Part shown: in pieces, positions 25,749 to 35,081 of the stretch
Layout of the letters: each line of letters begins with the position of its first letter
Numbering within the stretch: the stretch's first letter is position 1
From: Archivesica marissinica
Taxonomy: Eukaryota; Mollusca; Bivalvia; Venerida; Vesicomyidae
Reading direction: 5' to 3'
DNA: 64,000 nt
Assembly: GCA_014843695.1 (NCBI GenBank)
Contig: CM026402.1
Coordinates: forward strand, 16,895,545 to 16,959,544
Position numbers and translations under genes: made by a program
Notes under the pieces: generated by a model
Seen by the model: the letters and a program-made list of their open reading frames with translations, nothing else
Database searches by the model: none
What the model was told of the DNA's origin: nothing

Positions 25749-25853
25749 GTAGGTTTTGAAAATCTGACATATATCTTATTTTTAGATAGCTTGTATTAAA
25801 CAGATATACAAAAGTATATCCCACCTACGGTAGTTAGTCTGTTTTTATATATA

Positions 25854-26030
25854 CAGTCGAACCTGCCTTAAGCAGCCAGCCAAGGGAGTCAGAAAAAGTG
25901 GCTGCTTAACACAGGTGACTGCTTAATAGAGGTCAGATATATAATAAAACAACCGATTGGGAATCTGGCTGCTTACCGGTAATACAGGTTGGCTGCTTAA
26001 TACAGGTGACCACTAACACAGGTTTGACTG
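25854..26030. mobile_element. MITE-M copy
   Basis: Begins cagtcgaacctgccttaagc and ends aacacaggtttgactg, flanked by TA. Interior repeats of ggctgcttaatacaggt. Same family as 695-872. Confidence 0.85.
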
Positions 26031-26871
26031 TAAGCAAATTTGATTTTAATATTCTATTGTCATAACCCGCTAGTAAATAATTGGAAATATAGTTAACAAA
26101 TCACAATTGTGTACTTTTCTGCATAAACTCTAATGCAACTCGGCATCATCTCCAAGAAATTATATTCGTTGCCATGGTAACAGTTTCAGATTTATTTAAA
26201 TAGAATTCACATATGTATATTCATCTGACTGTAAAATTGCTTTGTTTATGTGGACTTTAAAGACTTCTGTCCAAATTTATAATACCCCGTAAGCAGTGGG
26301 ATAAAATGCTTGTCATCAGTAACTCAAAATAACATGCACAACTACCCGACCATGGCATTCCCAAGCCAACGCTATCATCGTTTATCTTTATACAGACTAA
26401 ATAACACTACCTACACCTACAGGAAATAGACTCGGACTATTCTACAATAGCCTTCCTTTTTACACAGTGTTATTTCTATGATCCCGCCCGTGTAGGCTAT
26501 GTAATGCTTGAGTAGTAAGTGAGCCGCAGTTTATTTGCGAAATCGGAAAATGACAAATGAAAAACACAAACACAGATTTGTGGAAATGTCAGATAATTGA
26601 ACATTAAATGACGGTATTGATCCTTAACTCGCATTATCATTCTGAATGCAGAGAATAAATTTAAGATCAATAAATGTGAAATACTTTGCAACTTTTAACT
26701 ACTTATAAAGCTTAGTACTCTATAATAAACATCTCTTACATGAAAGATGAGCAAAGGTGGGCAGCTAATTCCACCGCAACAACTTGTTTGTGCTCACAGA
26801 GCAAAACAAGTCCAAATTAATAATACCCCGTAAGCAGTGGGATAAAATGCTTGTCATCAGTAACTCAAAAT
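26031..26871. other. Intron sequence with a 69-bp duplicated segment
   Basis: No exon or known element seen. The stretch around aataccccgtaagcagtggg ... tcatcagtaactcaaaataa occurs twice, at about 26,267-26,335 and 26,809-26,877, 540 bp apart. The second copy leads directly into the 19-bp array. Confidence 0.7.
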
Positions 26872-27004
26872 AACATATAGTTTCCTATTTAACATATAGT
26901 TTCCTATTTAACATATAGTTTCCTATTTAACATATAGTTTCCTATTTAACATATAGTTTCCTATTTAACATATAGTTTCCTATTTAACATATAGTTTCCT
27001 ATTT
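26872..27004. repeat. 19-bp repeat, 7 copies
   Basis: Seven perfect copies of aacatatagtttcctattt, 140 bp before the MAM-2 part 2 exon. Confidence 0.96.
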
Positions 27005-27144
27005 GTAAAACACCATTTGCATGATTTCACATTGAAATTCTATCTAGACACCATCAATTCGGAATGATAAAATTTACAGAAAAATCGTTTTGATGGGCTG
27101 TAAAACATACACAGTATACTGATCCTGCAGTAAACCAATTTCAG

Positions 27145-27251
27145 GTCATTACATGTATACAGAGGCGTCGTCGCCAAGAACGAAGGGAGACAAAGCCAGG
27201 CTTATCAGCCGCACATTCCAGGCTACACAAGGCTCTACACAGCCATGTACC
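27145..27251 (+). CDS. Exon: MAM-2, part 2
   Basis: A 107-bp exon, phase 1 to 0, acceptor atttcag and donor acc|gtaagt. It encodes GHYMYTEASSPRTKGDKARL and ends GSTQPCT. GHYMY-x-EASSPR is a textbook MAM second block. Unlike MAM-1 and MAM-3, the exon stops before the F-Y-H-M motif, which falls in the next exon. A truncated SINE begins about 30 bp downstream. Confidence 0.92.
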
Positions 27252-27279
27252 GTAAGTACCGTAGTAACAGCTATAACAG

Positions 27280-27480
27280 GTTCGATCCCCCGTCTGACCC
27301 TAATTTCAGATGGGACTTTAAACCGAGGTCTTTACACTGTGCACATAAAAGAACCATAGGAGATTCTGGAATGGGTCTCTGTCTGTATCATTGCACTATC
27401 CTCCAAAAATCTAAAATGACTAATCTCTTTAGGAGGCGTCGCTCATATGGATAACCGGTAGCGACGATAAATAAACGTAA
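27280..27480 (+). mobile_element. SINE-D, 5'-truncated
   Basis: Starts within the B-box region (ggttcgatcccccgtctgac) and runs through gatgggactttaaaccgagg and gtgcactatcctcca-like sequence to ggtagcgacgataaataaac. Inverted partner of 28,085-28,380. Confidence 0.8.
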
Positions 27481-27539
27481 AACGCACACCACAATCTTGA
27501 CAACAAACAATGCTGTGTAATATTTAAGAAAAATATTTA

Positions 27540-27876
27540 AGTTGTGTTGATAATATGAAACATCGGACTGCATTGTCTAGATTTCGATGTTCAGCCCCAT
27601 AAATTGGAAATAGAAGAAGGAAGATTTCGAAATATTGAAAGAAATTCAAGAGTGTGCTCAAAATGTAATATGCATAAAGTAGAATCAGAATATCATTTCT
27701 TATTAGTTTGTCCTTATTATAATGATATAAGAAATATATATTTACCTAGATATTATTGTTCATGACCAACCATTAATAAGCTTAGAACACTCATGAATTC
27801 AACACCAAAAAGCAAACTTGTTAATTTAGCTAAATATATTTATTTAGCAACAATTAAAAGAAACGATATTAATTAA
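27540..27876 (+). pseudogene. Decayed C-terminus of a non-LTR retrotransposon
   Basis: Within an intron of the MAM gene, a + strand frame reads HKLEIEEGRFRNIERNSRVC, then SKCNMHKVESEYHFLLVCPY. This is the C-x2-C...H-x4-C Zn-knuckle-like tail found after the reverse transcriptase in many LINE ORF2 proteins. A one-base insertion near 27,597 separates it from the upstream frame (MKHRTALSRFRCSA). An in-frame TGA interrupts it, after which the same frame continues (KLVNLAKYIYLATIKR) to TAA at 27,876. It is a dead 5'-truncated copy flanked by inverted SINE copies. Confidence 0.75.
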
Positions 27877-28084
27877 CTAAATGAATGTTACTACTTGTAA
27901 AATATTGATTTGTGAGACACTGAATACCAACTATATTGTTAAACGAACAATATATTTCGTAAATATTAATGCTATGCTTACTCAAACCTTATATAATATC
28001 ATGCTTTTCTGTAACTTTGTATGTAACCGACAATCATGTTTCTTGGCAATGGACATGTAAATTGCTCGGCTATCATGAATACTG

Positions 28085-28380
28085 ATGACTTATACGTGTT
28101 TTTACATTTATTTATCGTCACTACCGGTTGCCCATATGAGCGACGTCTCCTGAAGAGATTAGTCATTTTAGATTTTGGAGGATAGTGCAATGATACAGAG
28201 ACCCATTCCAGAGTCTCCTCTGGTTCTTTTACGTGCACGGTGTAAAGCACCGACACGAGACCTCGGTTTAACGTCCCATCTGAAAGACTGTTAATTTTAT
28301 TAGGGTCAGACGGGGGATCGAACCTGCGATCCCTGGATTACCAGTCCAGCGTGTTACCACTGGACTACAGATCCGTCTGT
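28085..28380 (-). mobile_element. SINE-D, full length, tRNA-Thr-like head
   Basis: Read on the - strand it starts ggatctgtagtccagtggta, with an anticodon-arm-like CTGGA-CTGGTAA-TCCAG (GGT, Thr-like) and a B box (gcaggttcgatcccccg). The body includes gacgttaaaccgaggtctcg and the tail cgacgataaataaa. tRNA-derived SINE, not a functional tRNA gene. Confidence 0.85.
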
Positions 28381-28515
28381 ATGACTTATGCTTTGCAAGT
28401 TGCTTCTTTTGTACACCATCTATTTCTCAAGCAACTTGTGGTATAAGTCCGGTGAAATGACCATCGGACGAAGTCACGCTCTGCTGAATTGTTTGCGATC
28501 AGGATAATTTATTAT

Positions 28516-28706
28516 GAGCTCTGAGCTCTATGAACACTGAGCTCTATGAACACTGAGCTCTATGAACACTGAGCTATATGAACACTGAGCTCTATGAACA
28601 CTGAGCTCTATGAACACTGAGCTCTATGAACACTGAGCTCTATGAACACTGAGCTCTATGAACACTGAGCTCTATGAACACTGAGCTCTATGAACACTGA
28701 GCTCTG
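28516..28706. repeat. 16-bp minisatellite gagctctatgaacact
   Basis: Eleven to twelve near-perfect copies; each carries a GAGCTC hexamer. Confidence 0.95.
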
Positions 28707-28747
28707 AGAATTTTACCTGTTAAATATTTACATTGTTATTATGCACA

Positions 28748-29852
28748 CTTGTTTTACACCTTCTGGTCTACTACTACTTGTTTTACACCTTCTGGTCTAC
28801 TACTACTTGTTTTACACCTTCTGGTCTACTACTACTTGTTTTACACCTTCTGGTCTACTGCTACTTGTTTCACCTTCTGGTCTACTTACTTGTTTTACAC
28901 CTTCTGGTCTACTGCTACTTGTTTTACACCTTCTGGTCTACTGCTATTGTTTTACACCTTCTGGTCTACTACTACTTGTTTTACACCTTTGGTCTACTGC
29001 TACTTGTTACCTTCTGGTCTACTACTACTTGTTTTACACCTTCTGGTCTACTACTACTTGTTTTACACCTTCTGGTCTACTACTACTTGTTTTACACCTT
29101 CTGGTCTACTACTACTTGTTTTACACCTTCTGGTCTACTGCTACTTGTTTTACACCTTCTGGTCTACTACTACTTGTTTTACACCTTCTGGTCTACTGCT
29201 ACTTGTTTTACACCTTCTGGTCTACTGCTACTTGTTTTACACCTTCTGGTCTACTACTACTTGTTTTACACCTTCTGGTCTACTGCTACTTGTTTTACAC
29301 CTTCTGGTCTACTACTACTTGTTTTACACCTTCTGGTCTACTACTACTTGTTTTACACCTTCTGGTCTACTACTACTTGTTTTACACCTTCTGGTCTACT
29401 ACTACTTGTTTTACACCTTCTGGTCTACTGCTACTTGTTTTACACCTTCTGGTCTACTACTACTTGTTTTACACCTTCTGGTCTACTGCTACTTGTTTTA
29501 CACCTTCTGGTCTACTGCTACTTGTTTTACACCTTCTGGTCTACTACTACTTGTTTTACACCTTCTGGTCTACTGCTACTTGTTTTACACCTTCTGGTCT
29601 ACTGCTACTTGTTTTACACCTTCTGGTCTACTACTACTTGTTTTACACCTTCTGGTCTACTACTACTTGTTTTACACCTTCTGGTCTACTGCTACTTGTT
29701 TTACACCTTCTGGTCTACTACTACTTGTTTTACACCTTCTGGTCTACTACTACTTGTTTTACACCTTCTGGTCTACTGCTACTTGTTTTACACCTTCTGG
29801 TCTACTACTACTTGTTTTACACCTTCTGGTCTACTGCTACTTGTTTTACACT
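28748..29852. repeat. 29-bp minisatellite (ttttacaccttctggtctac)
   Basis: About 38 copies with the variable dinucleotide tactac/tactgc. Indels cluster in the first third (28,850-29,030). Stop-free in all three + frames only because the unit lacks stops; not coding. Confidence 0.95.
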
Positions 29853-30034
29853 GCGTTTACATTCCGGCAAGCGCAGGTGCCCGTGAGACGTTGCCGATTG
29901 GTTAAAGTTGTTGTTTGGCTTCACACTTCGCACACGTTTCTATGACGTTGTCAATAATTACCGCATGGTGCATTAGTAACGTTGTTTCTCCATTAATTGA
30001 AATAAAACAACGTAAATACAGGTCTACACAACTT

Positions 30035-30293
30035 TAACACCATTTATAGGAAGTCGTGATAGCGCAGTGGATGCGTGTTCGCTTCAGGTGCGAAAGGTCC
30101 GGAGTTCGAGCCCTGCTGGAGCCGTTACGATTGTGCCCTTAGGCAAGGCATTTATATTCTACGTTGCCTCTTCTCTCTCCGTTGTGGCGATGGTTTTCAT
30201 CAGGAATGAGGTCTCGAGAGTGATTAATACAAGTTGTAAGAACTTGTTTCGCAATCGAGCTAAAATATATATGTATAAACTAACACCATTTAT
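30035..30293 (+). mobile_element. SINE-A, full length with 13-bp target duplication
   Basis: Body 30,048-30,280 flanked by perfect direct repeats taacaccatttat (30,035-30,047 and 30,281-30,293). The head gaagtcgtgatagcgcagtg carries A-box-like sequence, a TTCGC/GCGAA anticodon-like stem, and B-box-like ggagttcgagccc. Body ttgcctcttctctctccg; tail gaacttgtttcgcaatcgag then taaaat. It defines the family consensus for the other copies in the window. Confidence 0.93.
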
Positions 30294-30337
30294 GGTCGTT
30301 TATAATCTTGACTTTCAGAAAATGTAATGTAGATAAT

Positions 30338-30660
30338 TGTAAGGGATAAGGTCATATATGTTCCCTTTATTGGGGTATGCATTTGTGCTGTTTAAAATGT
30401 GTGGGTGTGTGAATGGTTGATCTGGGTTAGGCTCGTGGATCTGGGCGGTTTCTCTTTGGCGGTTTTTTTTACCAACCATTCAGGTTTTATTGTTTCATTC
30501 TCCCATCAGAGTTCCACTGAGCCTATCATATCCTATGCTAGAGTACGAGCAGGACATAATTATACGGGATAAGCTCATATATGTTTCGTTTATTTGTGTA
30601 TGCATTTGTGCTGTTTAAAGTGTGTGGGTGTGAATGGTTGGATTTATTTCTTAATACATG
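30338..30660. other. Duplicated 85-bp intron segment
   Basis: Two similar copies (about 30,338-30,422 and 30,560-30,640) of a segment with gggataaggtcatatatgtt and tatgcatttgtgctgtttaa, ending in gtgtgggtgtg. No gene seen. Confidence 0.65.
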
Positions 30661-30717
30661 TATATTCAATTGTCCAAGGTCCTAAGAATGACGTATGTAT
30701 TTTGACTGAAACTATTT

Positions 30718-31035
30718 AAGCAGCCTATCAAAATGTGTGTGAGGTTGCGAATTAAATCTGCAGCCAATCAAAATGATTGAGACTTGTTGCATTTATTCAG
30801 CAGCCAATCAAAAGGATTGAGACTGGTTGCACTTATTCAGCAGCCAATCAAAAGGATTGAGACTGGTTGCACTTATTCAGCAGCCAATCAAAAGGATTGA
30901 GACTGGTTGCACTTATTCAGCAGCCAATCAAAAGGATTGAGACTGGTTGCATTTATTCAGCAGCCAATCAAAAGGATTGAGACTGGTTGCACTTATTCAG
31001 CAGCCAATCAAAAGGTCTGAGATTGATGAATTTGA
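30718..31035. repeat. 40-bp array with CCAAT motifs
   Basis: Seven to eight copies of a 40-bp unit starting cagcagccaatcaaaaggat and then tgagactggttgcacttatt. Each unit has CAGCCAATCA, a close match to the NF-Y CCAAT-box consensus. It ends about 100 bp upstream of the MAM-2 part 3 exon. Confidence 0.92.
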
Positions 31036-31133
31036 TCATTAACCAATGAGAAGGCACGAAGAAGACATTTGATATATGTTTATATCTGAATCATATGATG
31101 TGCCTCTATTTTCTAAATATGTTTAATGTTTAG

Positions 31134-31298
31134 TTCCGGATGTTCTACCATATGTGGGGCAGGACAATGGGCTCACTGAATGTATACACCAGGAATGCTA
31201 TTGGCGCCCCTCTTAATCTCAAGTGGCAGAAGGTTGGGAACATTGGAGACTTCTACGAGAGGGTGGACATCCAGATATTTGAATCTCAGACGTTCCAG
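31134..31298 (+). CDS. Exon: MAM-2, part 3
   Basis: A 165-bp exon, phase 0 to 0, acceptor tgtttag and donor ccag|gtccgt. It encodes FRMFYHMWGRTMGSLNVYTR, then LKWQKVGNIGDFYERVDIQI and ends FQ. It combines the C-x-[FL]-x-[YF]-H-M-x-G-x-x-[MI]-G-x-L-x-V and W...G motifs of MAM. The preceding intron ends with a 40-bp array stopping about 100 bp upstream. Confidence 0.92.
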
Positions 31299-31342
31299 GT
31301 CCGTGCTTGCATTTTGCACACCATTTCTGCTCATACTTCAAG

Positions 31343-31562
31343 TTAACCCTTAACCTGCTTAACAGTCGCTTTTGCAAACAGCATAGAGCCAGATCAGACA
31401 GCAAAGGTCTGATCAGGCTCTATGCTGTTTGCTACTCGGAGAGTGGAGCTAAATCACTTGTCTGCATTGCAAACAGCATAGATCCGGATCAGATGCAGAA
31501 TTACGCCGCAACTGATCTGGATCTATGTTGTTTGCATATTTATTCGGCTGGTTAAGTGTTAA
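31343..31562. mobile_element. MITE-K copy, complete
   Basis: Ends ttaacccttaacctgc and, inverted, ttaacacttaaccagc. The interior has inverted copies of gcaaacagcatagagccaga and ggctctatgctgtttgct, giving strong hairpin potential. About 220 bp. Confidence 0.8.
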
Positions 31563-31646
31563 ATAATGTGTTTAATAAATTGCTAATGATAATAAATATG
31601 AAATTTGATTTACTTCGCATGAACCATTTATTGATTGGCAACTTAA

Positions 31647-32220
31647 CTCTTTCCTTCATAGAGATTTAGGTTAACATACTATTATATCTCCATACAAATG
31701 ACAGTCAATTAGCTATCATGCAGTGGATAAGTAGTGGCCATATCTATCCCACCTCCATAGATACTACTGGGACTACATGAGATTCTCACCTTTATTATGA
31801 ACATTGGTTTGGCTACTACATTGTCAATGTATGTCGTATTGGTAATGGCGTCAAGAGGTGTTTCTATGAGGGAAAGGGTTTATGAACATTGGTTTGGCTA
31901 CTACATTGTCAATGTATGTCGTATTGGTAATGGCATCAAGATGTGCTTCTATGAGGGAAAGGGTTAATGAACATTGGTTTGGCTACTACATTGTCAATGT
32001 ATGTCGTATTGGTAATGGCGTCAAGAGGTGTTTCTATGAGGGAAAGGGTTTATGAACATTGGTTTGGCTACTACATTGTCAATGTATGTCGTATTGGTAA
32101 TGGCGTCAAGAGGTGCTTCTATGAGGGAAAGGGTTTATGAACATTGGTTTGGCTACTACATTGTCAATGTATGTCGTATTGGTAATGGCGTTAAGAGGTG
32201 CTTCTATATGAGGGAAAGGG
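31647..32220. mobile_element. TTAA-target MITE with right end amplified 5 times
   Basis: Same family as 23,443-24,519, bounded by TTAA (31,643-31,646; 32,221-32,224). Here the left end is single and the last 85 bp (tatgaacattggtttggcta ... ctatgagggaaagggtt) are repeated about five times at 85-bp spacing (31,796; 31,881; 31,966; 32,051; 32,136). Confidence 0.9.
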
Positions 32221-32388
32221 TTAAATGGAATTTTGCAACATATGTGATAGATTCGTCTTTTGTATACCGTATATCAGGTTATTTTTGCATATTGCAAATT
32301 TTGCATTTATGTGTCTGTTTTAATATTCGTGAATCTAATTTTTGCTATTATTTAGCCTCAAAATGCATTTTTTAATTTTGTTTATTAG

Positions 32389-32479
32389 ATAGTAATTGAG
32401 GGTGTAATAGGCAATGGTTACCAAAGCGATCTTGCGATAGATGATGTTTCCATGACATCTGGATGTAAATATGCGACAG
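32389..32479 (+). CDS. Exon: MAM-2, part 4
   Basis: A 91-bp exon, phase 0 to 1, acceptor tttattag and donor acag|gtaagt. It encodes IVIEGVIGNGYQSDLAIDDV and then SMTSGCKYATG. The F/I-x-x-x-G-x-G-x-x-x-DLAIDDV...GC ending completes MAM-2. Confidence 0.92.
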
Positions 32480-32555
32480 GTAAGTGATTTAATGCTATTA
32501 CGTCTGCTACATATAATTGGATACATTTGGTAGAATCTTATTTTGCACCACAGAA

Positions 32556-32676
32556 AACCAATCTGTCCGATCTGGCTGGCGACCACGGTACCATCTCACA
32601 TACTTCCCGGTCTGAGGATCGAACCCAGGTTGCATTGATGAGAAGCGAGCACGCTAACCACTGTGCTAATTGAGCT
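32556..32676 (-). mobile_element. SINE-C, head portion
   Basis: Reverse strand: ctcaattagcacagtggtta then gcgtgctcgcttctcatcaa and aacctgggttcgatcctcag, with gatggtacc and ccagccagatcggacag. Confidence 0.8.
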
Positions 32677-32833
32677 TAGTGCAGGAAGCCAATAGGTGAC
32701 ACTGTAGCGCATAGCACATGTTGGGTTATTGCAACAAACTGACTATGGACTCCTTTATAGGTTAAAATTACATGTCACCTGATTCATGTTATTCAATGTA
32801 CACAATTTGTTGACAATACTTGTCCAATATTTA

Positions 32834-33080
32834 CAACTTATAGTTTATACAAATTTATTTTAGCTCGATTGCGAAACAAGTTCTTACAACTTATATTAAT
32901 CACTCTCGAGACCTCATTCCTGATGGAATCCATCGCCACGAGGTAGAGAGAAGAGGCAACGTGGAATTTAAATGCCTTGCCTAAGGGCACAATCGTAACA
33001 GCTCCAGCGGGTCTCGAACTCCGGACCTTTCGCACCTGAAGCGAACGCGCACCCACTGCGCTATCACGATATCAACTTAT
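32834..33080 (-). mobile_element. SINE-A with 8-bp target duplication, abutting an exon
   Basis: A complete reverse SINE-A (32,842-33,072) flanked by caacttat on both sides (32,834-32,841 and 33,073-33,080). Only 15 bp separate the right-hand repeat from the exon start at 33,096. Confidence 0.9.
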
Positions 33081-33095
33081 GTACTATACTTGTAG

Positions 33096-33380
33096 TTCCA
33101 CTTCCGACGGGCTCCCCAGCCCCACCCACCACACCCGGCCCGTGTGGATCAAGCTTCGCATGTAAGTCAGGTGGATGTGTACCGAAAAGCCAGGTGTGTG
33201 ACTTCGTCAATCAGTGTGTAGATGGATCAGATGAGACAATGTGCGGCACGTGCAGCTTTGAGAATGGCCAGTGTGGCTGGAAGGACGCTAGTTCAGGACG
33301 ATACAACTTTCACCTATTCAATGGATCGTCTCCAGGCTCCGGGGGTCCCAAGGTGGATCATACGACCAACACAGCAGCAG
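33096..33380 (+). CDS. Exon: Pro-rich linker + LDLa-3 + MAM-3 part 1
   Basis: A 285-bp exon, phase 1 to 1, acceptor acttgtag and donor cag|gtaact. It begins with a Pro/Thr-rich linker (VPLPTGSPAPPTTPGP) and continues into a six-Cys LDLa (CGSSFACKSGGCVPKSQVCD, then VNQCVDGSDETMC). It runs without an intron into a MAM start (CSFENGQCGWKDASSGR...KVDHTTNTAAG). Elsewhere in this gene LDLa and MAM part 1 are separate exons, so an intron has been lost here or gained elsewhere. A reverse-strand SINE ends 23 bp upstream, leaving a very short native acceptor region. Confidence 0.93.
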
Positions 33381-33403
33381 GTAACTTATAGTTCTGAAGC
33401 TCG

Positions 33404-33435
33404 AACCCTTTCCTTCATAGAGATTTATGTTAATA
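33404..33435 (+). mobile_element. Left-end fragment of the TTAA-target MITE
   Basis: aaccctttccttcatagaga then tttatgttaatat matches the left terminus of the MITE at 23,443. It stops where the 51-bp array begins. Confidence 0.75.
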
Positions 33436-34052
33436 TCCCAAGTCTTGTACATTTATTTATGAGCTTAAAATGTATATACAATACGATCCCAACTCTTGTA
33501 CATCTATTTATGAGCTTAAGATGTATATACATGTACAATACGATCCCAAATCTTGTACATCTATTTATGAGCTTAAGATGTATATACATATACAATATGA
33601 TCCCAAGTCTTGTACATCTATTTATGAGCTTCAGATGTATATACAATACGATCCCAACTCTTGTACATTTATTTATGAGCTTAAAATGTATATACAATAC
33701 GATCCCAACTCTTGTACATTTATTTATGAGCTTAAAATGTATATACAATACGATCCCAACTCTTGTACATTTATTTATGAGCTTCAGATGTATATACAAT
33801 ATGATCCCAAGTCTTGTACATTTATTTATGAGCTTCAGATGTATATACAATACGATCCCAAGTCTTGTACATTTATTTATGAGCTTCAGATGTATATACA
33901 ATACGATCCCAAGTCTTGTACATCTATTTATGAGCTTAAAATGTATATACAATACGATCCCAACTCTTGTACATCTATTTATGAGCTTAAGATGTATATA
34001 CATGTACAATACGATCCCAACTCTTGTACATCTATTTATGAGCTTAAAATGT
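33436..34052. repeat. 51-bp minisatellite, open on both strands
   Basis: About 12 copies of a 51-bp unit (some 57 bp, with an extra acatgt) containing cttgtacatttatttatgag and atgtatatacaatacgatcc. Because 51 is 17 codons, stop-free frames appear on both strands (MYIQYDPNSCT... and IHLKLINKCTR...). It lies inside the intron between 33,380 and 34,374 and I treat it as non-coding. Confidence 0.93.
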
Positions 34053-34373
34053 ATGCAAAAGACGTTCACATGCATTTATTTAGAATGTTAAGACACGTGT
34101 GAATGGTTTTCAGAAGTGACCGTGCAGGATAGGACAATTGGAATTGGCTGGCACTCACTAGTTACAACACTATTATAATCAACATTTTAATTTGAACAAT
34201 GCTATGAGCGCCTCTATTTGTGAGTAGAGTCTGGATGAGAGATTCTTGGAAAGCCTGTGTTGGACTTTCACTGCTAGTCTTGTGTATCATTTAGCATACA
34301 TACATTACAACTACTAGTCTTGTGTATCATTTAGCATACATTGCATAAAGCATGAGTTTTGTGCGCTTTTCAG

Positions 34374-34505
34374 GTCACTACATTCTTGTGGAGGGATCCG
34401 TTGGACAGTTCTTCTCTAGGGCCCATATTGAAACCCCGATTCTAGGCCCCACTGGTCCCAGTTGTCAGATCCAATTCTTCTATCACATGTATGGTATAAA
34501 AACAG
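34374..34505 (+). CDS. Exon: MAM-3, part 2 (last exon before the gap)
   Basis: A 132-bp exon, phase 1 to 1, acceptor cttttcag and donor aacag|gtatgt. It encodes GHYILVEGSVGQFFSRAHIE and ends SCQIQFFYHMYGIKTG, matching MAM-1 part 2 in block content and exon boundaries. The remaining two MAM-3 exons should follow but are not seen; the assembly gap begins 576 bp downstream. Confidence 0.9.
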
Positions 34506-34857
34506 GTATGTTTGGTATAAATTAGGGATGGCAACTTCGAACGTCCGAATATGGATTTGAATAATGAAACTGCCATTTTTGTATTTTTTTTCAAATGAAA
34601 TTACAAAACATACCGGTTAAACCATATAGCTGTTTGTTTAATTTTCAATCAATTAAACCGAAGATAATTCAAATGTTCGAATGCCAAATTGATCATTTGT
34701 TGCCATCGCTAGTATAGATGAATTATGCAGATAATAAGTTTACTGTATAATATCGACTGCAGTTTGTAAGCCAATCAAAAGCCTCTATTTCGTTTAAAAA
34801 ACAGCGAAATTATTTCCATATTGTTGTTTGTTTTTTATGTTACTTATTAATTTAAAC

Positions 34858-35066
34858 TTTATTTATTTTACAACGATTGCGAAGCAAGTTTTAACAACTT
34901 TATTAATCACTCTCGTTGGTGCGGATGGAAGCGTAAATGTGGTCATTCGTGTGGGAGGAAACCGAAGTACCCGGAGAAAACCCACCTGTCCGATCTGGCA
35001 ACCACCGTACCATCTCATATACTTCCCAGTCCGAGGATTGAACCAGTGCGCTAATCGGACAGCCTA
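34858..35066 (-). mobile_element. SINE-C, near complete
   Basis: Reverse copy: the 3' tail (acaacgattgcgaagcaagt) is at the left, then gtgggaggaaaccgaagtac (shared central motif), then the head aggattgaaccagtgcgcta ending atcggacagcc. Confidence 0.85.
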
Positions 35067-35081
35067 TTGATTGCATGTCTA

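Larger units (their letters stand above)
3126..34505 (+). other. Partial spliced gene, MAM/LDLa-domain protein (MALRD1-like)
   Basis: Twelve exons on the + strand can be joined with consistent splice phases. Each internal exon is bounded by AG and GT and the reading frame stays open through every junction. The product alternates LDLa modules (calcium-binding, Cys-rich, about 40 residues) and MAM domains (beta-sandwich adhesion modules of about 160 residues). This is the layout of MAM-and-LDL-receptor-class-A proteins, which are extracellular or membrane-anchored. Order seen: LDLa-1, MAM-1, LDLa-2, MAM-2, Pro-rich linker, LDLa-3, MAM-3 (cut). Module boundaries all fall on phase-1 introns, the classic shuffling pattern. 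No signal peptide, start codon, transmembrane segment or stop is in view: the 5' end lies left of the window and the 3' end is lost at the 35,082-36,081 gap. Introns carry most of the satellites, SINEs and MITEs of this half. The family call is firm; orthology to vertebrate MALRD1 is not established. Confidence 0.85.

Noticed and set aside
28733..29945. Hydrophobic repeat proteins in three + frames
   Set aside because: A 29-bp unit cycles through all frames; the same peptide appears in each, so no frame is preferred.
30048..30130. Functional tRNA gene
   Set aside because: A/B-box-like motifs are present, but the copy continues into a shared 230-bp body with target duplications: a tRNA-derived SINE. 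The same applies to 28,310-28,380 and 43,868-43,940.
33425..34102. 17-residue repeat proteins on both strands
   Set aside because: Lies in an intron between two phase-matched MAM-3 exons; openness on both strands follows from a stop-free 51-bp unit.
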